Positions 12,001 through 23,491 of a stretch of DNA of 64,000 nucleotides are shown here, in pieces. Within the stretch, counting starts at the first letter, position 1. Every line of letters starts with the position of its first letter. Below the pieces are notes generated by a model. The model did not search any database. It saw only the letters and a list, made by a program, of their open reading frames with translations, and had not been told where the DNA came from. Source of the DNA: Reticulascus tulasneorum (lineage: Eukaryota; Ascomycota; Sordariomycetes; Glomerellales; Reticulascaceae). A program made the translations under genes and the position numbers. Where the stretch lies: positions 2,356,001-2,420,000 of the forward strand of contig LSAX01000006.1 of assembly GCA_001557505.1 (NCBI GenBank), read 5' to 3'.

Positions 12001-13539
12001 GGTCAGGAACGTATTGCCAGAGCAATATTTCAGCATCCCGACTTTTCTCTTGCGCTTAACCTGGCTCTCAGGAAGTTGGGCGGCGAGGTCTTCGAACTGA
12101 AGTACGAAGATTTGCACAAACTGGATTCTGCCATTGACTTGGCTATCTCTGTTGGGATGACCAGCATGTTCGATACAATGCTGCAACATATTCCTCCCAG
12201 CTTCCAGCTAAACACTCCCCACTTATGTTGGGCGGCAGTCCTTCACAAGCAACCCGACATGCTCCGGAAACTCGTGGGAATAGTGCCACACGACGAAAGA
12301 AATGCCTTCACAAAGTTTCCCTACCAGCTTATCCTGCACAGAGCCGTCGTGTTGTCATTTGAAGACGGAGTGTGTCAGCTGTTGTCAAGCAATTTGGTTG
12401 ATGTAGACATCCAAGACCCGGGGCACAACAGAACCGTCCTTCACATCGCTGTCGTTCAGGGGCATGAGAGAATCATTAAGCTGCTGCTTGCTAGTCACAT
12501 AAATGTTAATCTGAAGGATGTATCAGGTGAAACAGCGTTGTCAACTGCGATCAAGGCCGGTTTCTGTAGCATAGTTGATCTACTGCTTGCAAGCCCAAGT
12601 GTGGACCCGAATGTCCCCGGCCGGAACGAAGAGCGACCGTTGCAGATGGCTATAAGACAAGAATCTATTCGCATGCTTGGAAGTCTGCTTAATCGGCCTG
12701 ATACTCACGCAGATTACTTGGACGAAATGGGGAGATCCCCCCTCTGGCACGCGATTCATTGTGGAGATAATCGCAGTGCTCGCATGCTCTTGGCACATGG
12801 ACAATCGTTGTCTCGAGTCAGAGATTTCGTCAATATACTGCCCTCTCTTACCCGCACAGAACTAGATATCATCGAAGCCATCGAGCAGCTGGATACGGAT
12901 AATAAGTGGACGCCTTGCGACGCAATATTCGGGCTCTGTTGGCCAACGACAATATCACAGTTTGATGGATACGTTACTCTAGCGAACTCTTGCGATACCG
13001 ACGGAAACACACTCCTGATGTGGGCCATTATCCAAGGTTGGGAAAACAAGGCATTGATGTTGATGGCTGACTCGAATATCGCCATCAACACTTTGAACTG
13101 CAGCGGCATCTCTACACTCATGATGGCCCTCAAACATGGCTACGAGCGAATTGCAGATCAACTCCTTGCTCGACCAGATATTAATATAGCGCAAACAGAT
13201 TTGGCTGGGAGAGACGCGCTGTGGTACGCAGAGAATAGTGGAAATATTCGTGCAGCGCACGTAATCTTTGAGTTGCTAATGAAAGCAGCGGTGGGCGATG
13301 GGCTGATAACCATTGGTACTGTGAAGAAGCCGCGTACAGTTATCGACAAATGGTTAGGGCGATTTCACATTCAAATTACTAAGCATCCGAAAAATGGAAA
13401 GAAACGACCCAAAGTAGATTTACTGTCGCCTTCGGGATCGATTATGAGTGGATCAGACACTGGCTCTTTGAGGAGCAATAACACCAACCACGGCAGTATA
13501 TATCGGAGCAGCAGCATCGGTAGTTTGGCTTTGCGATAA
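9057..13539 (+). CDS. NLR-like protein: alpha/beta hydrolase-NACHT-ankyrin
   Basis: Four exons (9057-9422, 9478-9903, 9950-10151, 10205-13539) encode 1442 residues. The N-terminal alpha/beta hydrolase (DUF676/lipase-like) has the HGITGHPYRTF loop and the nucleophile elbow HSLGG (Ser133), followed by LGTPHRGS. The NACHT ATPase has a P-loop, GKPGSGKST (about 381-389), and Walker B, IYIDALDE (about 488-495). The C-terminal third (from about residue 850) is ankyrin repeats with motifs such as TLLHEAAKHN, TVLHIAVVQGHERIIKLLL and TALSTAIKAGF. This is the standard architecture of fungal NLR-like receptors, where ligand sensing by the repeats is thought to trigger the N-terminal effector; the trigger here is unknown. 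Exon joins are supported by NHM-D-I-V and G-C-M-K-S-L-A-F-PEM, both usual in this family. It looks intact. Neighbours are a second hydrolase upstream and, 18 kb on, a HET protein. Confidence 0.92.
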
Positions 13540-15390
13540 TAGTGGCATGGAAGTTTCATTAATTATGTATATGACGGCCGTACGCAGACCATAACAGATC
13601 CGACTGAAGTCTCATCCCTAAGGATTTGATGTCCGTTTACAAGCGGGTATCTTATATCTGTACAAATCATGGGGGCTATAAGTTCATCAATTCATATAGT
13701 CATTGTAGCCTCATATTGGTTAGTAGGCGAATGAGATTCCCGATGGAGTCGTGAGGAGCCTTCTGTTCTCGGTTCAGCCACGGAAGACCACTGGAAAGAT
13801 TGGGCAGTCAACGTTCGAGCATCACCATTGACAAGCTGCGGTTCCCTATCCCACGGTGTCTGCTTCATTCATCACCCGGAGCGACAAGCTCACCAACCCA
13901 TGTACGGGAATCAGCCTAACAGTCGTAACTAATTTTATGTCAAAGGCGAGGTGTCGTTATAACTGTTTGGAAAATGTCTTCGAAGACCCTTCTCGGTCAT
14001 CAGCTAGACAACTCTCACCCTAATCTAACACTAATCTAACCTTGACCCTAAGAGCTCTCGTCTCACGAGGCTGAGCTGCCGCTGAGCTGGCCGGGAGGAC
14101 CCTACTTTCGAGACCGTATATCCCCACAAGAGCCGTAATATTGGGCATTTTGCACATTTGATCACGCATCCGATGTGGCGTGGCAATTACCGTTTAACGA
14201 TAATATCGGGCTCCCAAAAGGCGCTGGATACTATCAGAGACAACTACAGGAGCGTGTACTTGCCTGCCGAGCTCCTGAGCCAAAAGGTCTTGGCCGGAAG
14301 ACGCCACCACGATGCTCCGGCGGGCCAGTGACCTCCCCCCTTAGTCGAAAGAGCACGTGCGTGAGACGATGGAGAAGGTTATAGGGAAAGAAATTAGACG
14401 CTGTCGAGATATAAAAGTGTAGTATTGTCTGGTGACCATTGGTGTCTGCTCCAATAGCCTTTTGAAGGGATGCGGTCACTCCAACGCACGACTTCCTCAT
14501 TTGCCAGCAACCCGAGTGCGAAGGTCTCAATTTTGCCACTGGTGGCTTGTTCCATGGGAAAAGTTCTTGTCTGGCATTGGCGACAGAATCAGAGATATGT
14601 TACAAAGGGACTGTCGAGAAAATCCACTCTGTGCGCTGGGGCGTGGGACAAGAATGGACAGGAAGACCATCGGGCCAACCCGACATCTCATGTTAAAGGT
14701 GGCCTCTGGGACTGGCTTAGGAAATGACGGTTGATTCAAGCCTATATGATAGTCATTTCGCAGCAGGGACGCCAAAAGGAGAAAAGAGGATAAATAATAA
14801 TATCGAAGATGCCTTGCGCACCTTCTACGTCTCCTGACGACACGGCTTCGTCGCTTCCATGACGTCGCTTCGACGATCCAGAACCGACTTACATACTGCC
14901 TTCATCTCGCCCAAACACGGCCAACCTTTGTCGGATCCAGACTTTCGCCTCCATGGCGATTCTAGATCATTGATAGCAAATTGAGCGTTGTGTCTTCTTT
15001 TGACCATTCGATATCACACTCCTTCCTTCGGTAATCACTCTGCAAGTGCCTTTCCAATATACAATCGTCCGATCAGATCTTACATTTAGGAGTTGGAGTA
15101 GTATGGTGCGGCATCTTCCGGCAATCATGTAATTTACTTATCAAAGACTGTAATATATATGTTTTCAAGCTCAAACGTTCCGGATTTCTCATAGATACAA
15201 TCAAAGGGCCTCTGCCAGGCCCACTTGCCAAGCACGATACTTGTGTCTATTTGGGTTGACCATTTTGCAAGACGGCAGCCAAAAAAAAAAAAAAAAAAAA
15301 AAACCACATTTTCTGGCACCGGAGATTTCCTCCACTCAACCCAGGCAGAACAGAAGATATATCATAACAGCCAGTTGATGTGTCTAACTA
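13540..15390. other. Intergenic, no gene recognised
   Basis: Only short frames without motifs. It includes a 23-base A tract (15281-15303) and a run of CTAATCTAAC-type repeats near 14017-14050, too degenerate for a telomere repeat. Confidence 0.6.
15281..15303. repeat. Homopolymer A tract (23 bp)
   Basis: An uninterrupted run of 23 A on the plus strand, about 90 bp beyond the stop codon of the minus-strand secreted protein, where it reads as T23 in transcript orientation. It is therefore not a templated poly(A) tail of that gene. It could be the tail of a plus-strand retroposed fragment or simple slippage. Confidence 0.9.
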
Positions 15391-16011
15391 TTAAGTACAA
15401 GCAGGCGAATACGCCGGCGGCGCCTCCCAACTGAATTGCTGAGTATACCGTAACGTGCTGCTGTCGCCAAGGCCGCGCATCAGTCCTTCGCCGCTGCGGC
15501 AAGTACTCAATATAGTCTCGCCCCTTACAGCCACTGTATCGTGGTACACGGTAAAAGCCCGGCAGCTATCCGTGTTCTGCACCTCGATTGAGCAATATTC
15601 GTCCACAAAGAGGGCATGGTCATAGGTTGCGAGACGGAAACTTGAGTGGATGCTACGCAAGAGTCCGTGGACGTTTCGGCAGCTTTGGCGATAGGTAGTT
15701 TGCAATTCTGGGAAAGAGCTAATGTAGCATGTTGGTGCACGGCGACTGAGGGTGTTTGTTTTTGTGGGCTCGATGGTGGTTTGATTTTCGGCCGCTCCCC
15801 ATGAGGTGGTGTTACGTGGGCCGATAAACATGCTCAAGCCGTCAGCTATGTTGACACGCTTCCAACCTTCAGGGAGCGGATCGAGCCAGCTAAGCGCGGG
15901 GGGGAGGACTGCAAGCCCAGTTGGCTCTTTTCCTTCCGCCATGGCGTGGCCTGCCATGCTGGTGCACAGAAGGGAGAGCGAAAGCAGAGTGCTAAGGCTT
16001 TGGAAGAGCAT
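15391..16011 (-). CDS. Small secreted cysteine-containing protein, unknown function
   Basis: A single-exon frame of 206 residues when started at the internal Met at 16011. That start gives a clean signal peptide (MLFQSLSTLLSLSLL, cleavage probably after GHA or AMA); an upstream Met at 16044 would put 11 polar residues before it. Mature-protein motifs include LDPLPEGWKRV near the N terminus and six cysteines spread over the last two thirds, suggesting three disulfides. I do not recognise the family. Size and secretion signal are those of effector-like or cell-surface small secreted proteins; that role is inference. Confidence 0.7.
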   Translation of the reverse strand: MLFQSLSTLLSLSLLCTSMAGHAMAEGKEPTGLAVLPPALSWLDPLPEGWKRVNIADGLSMFIGPRNTTSWGAAENQTTIEPTKTNTLSRRAPTCYISSFPELQTTYRQSCRNVHGLLRSIHSSFRLATYDHALFVDEYCSIEVQNTDSCRAFTVYHDTVAVRGETILSTCRSGEGLMRGLGDSSTLRYTQQFSWEAPPAYSPACT

Positions 16012-17894
16012 GGTGGGCAGCTGAGGTTGAATGAGTTTAACCACAACTGTTGATATTTGGGAAATAAAAGTGAATTGTTGCAGAAAGATATTGACAATGA
16101 GGTATCTGTGGACTTCTTAAATAATGCCGTTACTTCCATCTACTATGACGGCCTAACGCTACTCTTCTAAAGCGAGAGATATTCCGCCGATAGCAAGCAT
16201 GAACATGGGTTACAATGTTACCTTCACCTGTACTTGAATTTAAGATTTGATTTTAGGATGTTGCTTAGAAAGTTCTCGGTGGTCGGAGCTAGATAGCCAA
16301 AAGAGGAAGGTTTACCGTAGCACAGCTTACGAATGACACGCCGCTCTAGGCATTTGATTGACAAACATCAAGTTGCAGCGTATCGTCAACGAATCTCTCT
16401 GCAACAAGACCCTTGAATGTGTAAGCGCTCGGTCTGTCGGCCCGCTATGACAAGCGATTGCGCGAAAAAACAGAACTCAAAAAACGGTCCAGCCCGTGTC
16501 ATAGGGCTGGGCTAGTAGAGTTGTTTCCGCAGATCATTTCAACAACCCAAGTAAGTCGACCGGCGCAGTCGGATCTTTAACCCAAAGGGGTTAAGCGATG
16601 GTATATTTTACTAAGTGTTTGCGCCGCTCGTGCGGGCTGCAAGCCGCGCTTAGATTAACATCCCATCGCATTTGCATAAACGTTAGCAGCGACGCCCTGA
16701 ACACCAAGGGCCTCTACCATGGAACGTAGGTGGAAGTCCGCATGCGAGCCGCCCCCAGCAACCTTTTTGCTTATCTAGCCGATCACTGAGCGAAAGACCC
16801 TGTATCATAGTCTACTATTCGCTATTGAACTTATGGATTAGCTTCCGGTATCACATTTACGATAGTAGTTTAACTTAATGCATACAGAGTCATTGTATTT
16901 ATTGCAAACTTCAACTGGCAAATGTTGGCGGGGAAGTAGCATCGGCTTTCTTATGCGTAGCATCATCTGGAAGCGTATTCAAACAATGTCAGTATAGGAA
17001 AGAACTGAAGGGTGACTGGGCGTTGGGAGCCGGTTCATTTATCGTTCCTCATTCCTGGATCGAGAGCTCGCAGTTGGTTTGATATCCCGAGATCAATTGA
17101 GCACCATTCATAATCCCACATTCACTCATGTTGTCCCAGGAATGGATGGCACTAGTTGAAGAAGCCCGAAAGGGGCTGGAGTAACATTACCTATCCCCCC
17201 ACAACTTTTAATATCAATCCCAATAGAATGTTGATGTTATGATTAATAAGTACTGTGAATAGCTTTGTAGCTTACAAATCAACACCCAGATTACGCAAGA
17301 AGCTACCTCAACGCCGGGGACAACATCCCGGATCCTGTGGTTATCTTCATCACGGTTAATTGGATAGCTCATAAACAGTCCAGCTGTTGCCAAGTAGAGT
17401 TCGCTGGCATTCGGGCAACTTCATGGTGCCTACGTCAGCCCTTTTTCACCTGAGATGTTACGACCTCCAAACCGAGAACAAAGAGCCCCGGCGTCATGAC
17501 TTGGGTTACGGGACAGCCAACAATCCAAGGCTTTAGAGCGGCCGTTTTTGCTTACCACGTGCAGCATTTTTATGTTACAATTCTACTGGGGTGTTCTTAA
17601 ATTTGAGTAAGCTGGAAAATCTTTGAAATATGCGACGTGTCTGAAAGGCGTTGTAACTTCGCAATTTGTCTGAAAGGCCTTTCTCCTCCCGTCACTAGAT
17701 GGTGTGGTAACCCTTGAAATAATCCATGCCCATTGGATGTTCCCCCTTAATCTTTTTAAGGAGAACCTCTTTACGTTAGCTTGGTCGCAAATAAAAGGCC
17801 AACGCTTCCCATAGTCCTCACCGTTCCCTGAACAAGACCATTTCGACACAAACTGACCAGCTCTCCGCCGACACTCATCTAACTCTCAGCCGCC
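16012..17894. other. Intergenic between divergent small secreted-protein genes
   Basis: Shared upstream region of two secreted-protein genes. No gene is recognised. Small hairpins occur (for example ccagccc...gggctgg near 16490-16512). A TATA-like box for the right-hand gene is listed separately. Confidence 0.55.
17789..17798 (+). promoter_or_regulatory. TATA-like box
   Basis: The sequence aaataaaagg lies about 97 bp before the ATG of the small secreted protein at 17895, a plausible TATA position for a highly expressed fungal gene. Confidence 0.4.
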
Positions 17895-18553
17895 ATGTTC
17901 ATCTCTATTCGTGCTGTTTTAACTGCTGCCGCGGTGGTTATATCTTCATTGCATTCTACTATCGCAGCACCGTTATCCGATGCGGTGGTCTGTCTTCCTT
18001 TGCTCTCCATCCTCTTCGTCGTTCCGCGGCCAAACTGACTAATACCTTGCAGGACACTGCTCTCACTGAACGCCAGACGCAGTACTTTGCTTCCGTGACT
18101 ATGTGCACGGATCGCGACTTTAAGGGCACATGCAGTTCCATTGGTGTCAACACCTTGGGCATATCGGTCTACGTGGGAGACGTGCTGAACGATAAGATCA
18201 GCAGCATTAAAGTCAAAAACGGGGATTGTACTTTCGTGAGTTGTCTTTCAATTATCATTGCATTAATTCCCTCACATTCAATCTTTATTGAGTTCCAGAT
18301 GCCAGAGTACTAACCAGTTTTTTTACGATCAACAGTTTAGGTAATGTGTAGCCCAAGCCCATTCTCTTACCGATATAAACGGGCAGCCAGTTCAGCTGCA
18401 GCCATTATCGCGATCTACAATACTAATAAATATCTGCACAGCGATTGGACTGGAAGCGACTGCTATGGGAAACAGGTGGCAGTCTCTGGAAATAGCGTTT
18501 TGTGGACGGTTCCGCAAATTGAAGACCAGATTAGCTGTGTGAGGTGCTACTGA
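17895..18553 (+). CDS. Small secreted six-cysteine protein (beta/gamma-crystallin-like pattern)
   Basis: Proposed exons are 17895-17987, 18053-18235, 18336-18340 and 18442-18553, giving 130 residues. There is a signal peptide (MFISIRAVLTAAAVVISS, cleavage near TIA-A), then a compact domain with CTDRDFKGTC and GDCTFFSDWTGSDCYGK, six cysteines in all. The cysteine spacing and the repeated C-x-D-x-D/W-x-G-x-x-C pattern recall small secreted beta/gamma-crystallin-like proteins; this family call is tentative. The third exon is only 5 nt (TTTAG). Without it the frame shifts and the last cysteines are lost. Its flanks are good: TACTAAC before the acceptor AACAG, then the donor GTAATG, and TACTAAT before CTGCACAG. 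A truncated product from skipping the microexon is the alternative. Confidence 0.72.
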
Positions 18554-19180
18554 AATGGTATTGGGAGGTGTTGAGTGTTTGATTAGCGGCAAATTAATCA
18601 CTAGGCATATTCAGCTTTTTGGACTTTTCTTTGCTCTTCTGTTGATGAAGTTTATTCGGACCTTACATATGTGCCACGATAGAAGATAGCTAATAGTGTC
18701 GCCATGAGTATGAGTGCTCTATAGATCTCCATTTTCTTAACCTTCCCATGAATGGCGAGGCTAACTCGGTTTGATGAAAAGCAGGGACGTTGTAGCTATC
18801 CTTCAAGTGTGTATTCGGTACAGTTAGAGAATCCAGATCATACAAGTGAGCGTTTACCACCCCCTCGGGCGTCCGCGCCTATTACGTACGTGCGTGATTC
18901 CTTGTAAAGCAAAGAATCAAAATCTTAACTACATGTACAAAACGAAGGGATCTTTACACATAATCTCATGTTAATGTCCTTAGTTAAGGCTAGCTTAATC
19001 CTTAAAAGGGCAGGCTAATCTACCTTGCCCTGTTTCAGTACGAAATAAAGAAATCCTTATATATAGTTCATTGCTAATATTTCTAATTAAGTTTAGCTTA
19101 ATTTTTATAAAAGTCCTTTAAAAAATAAGCTATAATCTCATCGCCACATACACCATGCAGCGCTATATTGCTCCTTTAAC
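18554..19180. other. AT-rich intergenic region
   Basis: Between two convergent genes. AT-rich from about 18900 onward, with no gene recognised; it presumably holds both 3' ends. Confidence 0.6.
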
Positions 19181-22100
19181 TTATAGAGTCAGTCCCGTCA
19201 CTGGCTCGAAATGCAACGCAGAACTCATGGGCAGGGCGCCAACGGGGAAGACGTCAACCCCACGCTTGCTCTTCTTGCCGATGCTACAGAACGGCGCATT
19301 GCCGCCCGTGTGGATGGAGTCGACCTTGCCCTTGACACCCTTTCCAAGCTTTCCGATCGTGAGGTCGTCCATGCCGCGCGCCCGGGCAGCAGCCTTGCCG
19401 ATCTTGACCGCGTCAAAGATGGCCAGCGGTGCAAGCACGAGTCCAAAGATCTCGAGTGGGTCGTTGCCCTCGGTATTGACGACATTGTAGATACCGTTGG
19501 CGATCTCGGCACCGGCGCCGATGAGGGCGATGATGCGGCCGACGTTTGCGAGGGCTGCGATGGTACCGACGAGCTCGCCGATGATGGGGACGAAGAAGAG
19601 AATGGCGCTGATGAATAAGAGGATGGTGTTTTTGCGCTTCTCCTCTTCCCACTCATCGACAGTGTCGGCGATCTCCTCGACGGCATTGACAGCCTCCTCG
19701 ACCATGAAGATAGGCACGCTGACGGCGTCGACAAAGTCGCGAGCGGACCCATCATACGTGTTGCTCTTGAGCTGTTCAATGGCTTTGGGGAAGTCGGTGA
19801 TTAAGTCCTTAAGGTTCTTGTAGGCTTCCTGGACTACGTCCTCAGGGTCAGTAACGTCTTCCTTGTCATAGCCCTCGGTGACGGGGAAGTTATAATCGTA
19901 GTCGGTCTCGCCACAGGTTTTGCTGCTTGGGGGTATGCACTCGTAGTTCCTGCGGTCGATCCACTTAATGTTCTCTTCCTCAATGGCCGTGTTGGTGTAC
20001 AGGTCGGCCCAGAACTGCTTCTTCTTATCTTCCTTAAGCGTCCAGTAAATAGACTGGTGGTAACCAGTTGCAGGTTCCTTGCCGGCGCGCTTTGAGTAGT
20101 CGGGCGGGCAATTAGGCTCGACGTCGATCCATTTCGCCTCGATCTTACAGTTTGATCCAGGACGGGGTAGCGTCTCGCATCCTATGGTCCAGCCGCCACA
20201 CACGTCGTTGTCGCAGTACTTGCAGTTCTCCTCCTTGTTGCTTACGTCGTGGAGCTCGCACTGTTTGCAGCATGGAACAGGCTGCCGGACCCGGCAAGAG
20301 AAGTAGTCCTTGCCATGGCCATACATAAAGTCGCTGACGACCTTGTTTCCACTATTGACGACGGCGTCGGCGTAAGTGTTGAACTTTTTGTCGTATCCCT
20401 CTTTCACCAACTGGTCGTATTTGTCCATGGCGGCCTTGAGTCTAATGCCGAGCACCTCGGCTATGTAGACATTGACACAGTGTTCGGGAATCAAGCCAGG
20501 TGGATAGGCGTTAACATGCTCGATGCTCTCGTAAGGACCGTCCTTGCAATCACTCAACCCGTCAGGGAGCTCTTGCTCGTCTTCACGGTCCTCGTCAAAG
20601 GCACGGCCCTCATCACCAGTAAAGGCCTGCAGGTCGACAGCCCAGTCGATGGTGCCCTTGAAGCCTTTGCCGTGCCAATGTGTTCGCCTGGTTTCCTTGG
20701 TGGTCTTGGTCATATAGGCGCCCCACTCGAAACCGGCATTGTAGAGAAACATGTCGGAATTGGAGGCAGCATCATGCCAAATCTTGTTGTCGTCGGGCTT
20801 AAAGAGCCTCATCTGGTCGATCTCAGCGTTGGAAATGTAGCCGGCTGTGTCCGTGCCTGCAGCGTTCGGTCAGTAAGCATACTCATCCTCGCTTTCTGCT
20901 CTGTGGAGATTGTCGGACCAACTCACAGGGACCTTTGGCAGCTTGCGAATTCAACCGATCGCCTGTAAATTCACACATAGGACCATCGCAGTTAGCCTTT
21001 GCCAGGCGGAAGCTTCGAGCATAACTGGACTCGCCAACGTAGATCTTGTTGGACGAGACACCAGCTTTGGTGATCATGGCCAATGTGTAGGTCGTTTCTG
21101 TCAGGTTAACGTGGCTGCGAATGCAGTTGCCGGACGGGCACTGTGATTGTCACAAGTCAGCGACAGTTGCGACGCTCCCTTTTCACTATGTGTTATAAAA
21201 CAACTTACCCCGTCAATGGAATACTGGTTACCGGCATCCCACTGTCCGTGGAGATCATAGGTCATGAAGACGATATAGTCGAGCTCCTTAGCCATCTGCT
21301 TGATCGGGAACTGCTTGAGGTACCAGAAACTGGCTGGTGCGGCAATAGACAGGCTACGGCCAGAACCACTGAGCTTTGACTTCATTGTGGTCAAGAACTT
21401 GAGGTAGTTGGGCGCATCGCTCGGCTGACTGGGTGCCGTGGGGATATCAGGGGCGCCAGGATACTCCCAGTCAAAGTCCACACCATCGAGCTTGTTGTCA
21501 GAGAGGAATTTGGCCACGTTGGTGGCAAAGGTCTCGCGATTTGATGGGTTCATGGCCTGGCGCAAATAATCGTACGTCCCTGGCTCTGTGGAATAGCCCC
21601 ATCCACCAAAGGAGATGACTTTCTTGACGCCCGAGAGATCCTTGAATTTCTGCCATTGCTTGTACGTATCATTGATCTTGGGAGTCCAGTCAGCTGTGTT
21701 GATTTCGACAAAGGCCCAATGAATAATGGTGTAAGTGCCATCCGTGTTGGCGTTTTCAACGTGTTGCCACAGGCATGGGCGGTTGAAATTCCACGTCTCA
21801 TAGTAACCGATGCGGCCAAAGTCTCCGTCCCCCACGTTGCTGTCGCTTTTGATCTCCATACCGCAGTTGGCAACACATCCATTGGCTAAGCCAGAAGTGC
21901 CCGGGTTGCCTGATGAGCTCTTCTTCTCAGTGCAGAACTCGCCGCTTATGCCGCACTGGCCCCACACATTACAGCAGGCGTTGAGTGGGCAAGGATTGAG
22001 GTCTTTGAGCTCTTTGTCCCCTGACAACTCATCCGTGCCTTTCTCTGAGGTAGGCCCGCAGACAGCTCCTGGCTGGCGTACTGGGATTGGTGCTTGACCC

Positions 22101-23491
22101 TCCGACACACAGATGGCGATTGGAGGATATATCTTTTCGCAGCTATACCAGCCCCAGGTCTGGTTCTTGTTCCACTTCTCAATATCGTCCTGCTTGACGT
22201 TGTACTTCTGTGACAGGGACCAGCATGTGTCACCGGAGAAAGGCAGCACGGTGTGGGTCGTGCAGGTGCCTGCAGCCATGACTCTCATCATCGGCTCAGG
22301 TTGAGGCTTGTTTCCGGCGCTGCAGCAGACGGCCAACCCCTTAAGGCTTCCCTTGGCAAGGCTGGAACAAAGCTGTGGATCCTCTGAGTTGTACTTGACA
22401 AAGTCTGACGCCGAAACACCGCATTGAGATGCAAGAGATCCACAAGAGTCTCCGTTCTCCACATTGATGGTCTTGCAGTCCGCCCGGCGGGCAAGAGACG
22501 AAGAAAGCGTGCGGGTGCTGTTGGAGAGGGTACCGTTTGTGCTAGGAATGGTGACGTTGTCGAAGGGGCCTAGGCCGGCCTTGTCCTCAAGGACAGTTAC
22601 CCCATCAAGCTCGGACGCAGAACCATCGGATGATGCAGGCTCGATGCATCGGGCCTCGCTCCAGCTGTGGACCGCCTCCTGGACCGCCGTTATGTTACCA
22701 GAAACGTCGATGACCAATCCCAGAGTATGGCGCGCACTGCGATTCGGGGCGCCACAAAGCTGGGCTGCCACCATAGCTGACTTGGTCGACTTCACCTGCT
22801 TCATGACATGTTGAAAAAGTCCGGTCACGGAGCTTCGGTCAAAGGAGGCGCCAACGTAGATACCAGCCACGACGCCTTGGTGATATGAGAAAATGAAGTT
22901 TTCCTCGCAACCTGCGCTGCCCGAGTCAAAATGCGCTTGCAGTGCCTCGAGCGTCGTCAACGCAGGTCCGTTCCTGTCGGCTTCCGTGTCGGTGCCACTG
23001 AGTACCAACTGCAGGGACACCTCAGACTCTATAACCGATGTGCGTGCACTTGCTTCTTCACACTCTGTCGACGAGGTCTCGCGCCGTACTCTGGAAACAA
23101 AGCTGCTGATGTCGCTGCTCTGCCGTCGGCGCTTTTCTGAAGTCGAGTTTGTGCCGTGGAACAAGGCGTTCACCTTGGAGTCTGCGTTGCCGATAGTGCA
23201 TGTGAGGATCTTGACTGGCGTATTCGGATCCGTCAAGGAATTTGAAAGTCCAAAAGACATGAGGACAGGCTCCTCGCACAGGGCAAAGCGATCCCATGCG
23301 TGATATGAAATCCATTCTGTTGCTGGACCGCCTGTACAGGCTCTTGGGCAGGGATGCATCTGTTGCCAGTATTTGGTGCCATCGTCTGCTCCATCAAGGG
23401 GACCGTCGACATTAGGCAAGTCGGAGACATCAGTCGATTGGGCCGTAGCCGTCAACGCCAGTAGCGGCGCAAACGCCGCAGCAAGACGCAT
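19181..23491 (-). CDS. Killer-toxin-like chitinase (LysM-LysM-CBM18-GH18, long C-terminal region)
   Basis: Three exons (23491-21209, 21140-20927, 20856-19181) encode 1390 residues, typical of subgroup C fungal GH18 chitinases, relatives of the Kluyveromyces zymocin alpha subunit. The start at 23491 is preferred because it begins a signal peptide (MRLAAAFAPLLALTATAQ); an in-frame Met lies 17 codons upstream. Order: unique N-terminal region; a dibasic site (LARR) just before LysM 1 (about 338-390); LysM 2 (about 410-462); CBM18-type chitin-binding cysteines (CCNVWGQCG, about 475-525); and GH18 with DGVDFDWEYP, whose Glu (about E676) is the proton donor. After GH18 come roughly 450 residues: a second cysteine cluster (about 1027-1069) and a hydrophobic, Gly/Ala-rich stretch (about 1242-1292) that could insert in a membrane. 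All catalytic residues are present. It is secreted and acts on chitin; antagonism of other fungi is inference from the family. A divergent secreted-protein gene starts 1.07 kb away. Confidence 0.92.

Noticed and set aside
14017..14050. CTAATCTAAC repeats resembling a telomere
   Set aside because: Only a few degenerate units, not TTAGGG/CCCTAA arrays, in the interior of the window.
19211..20968. Long plus-strand frames over the chitinase
   Set aside because: Antisense shadows of a GC-rich coding exon; no motifs, starts or splice sites.
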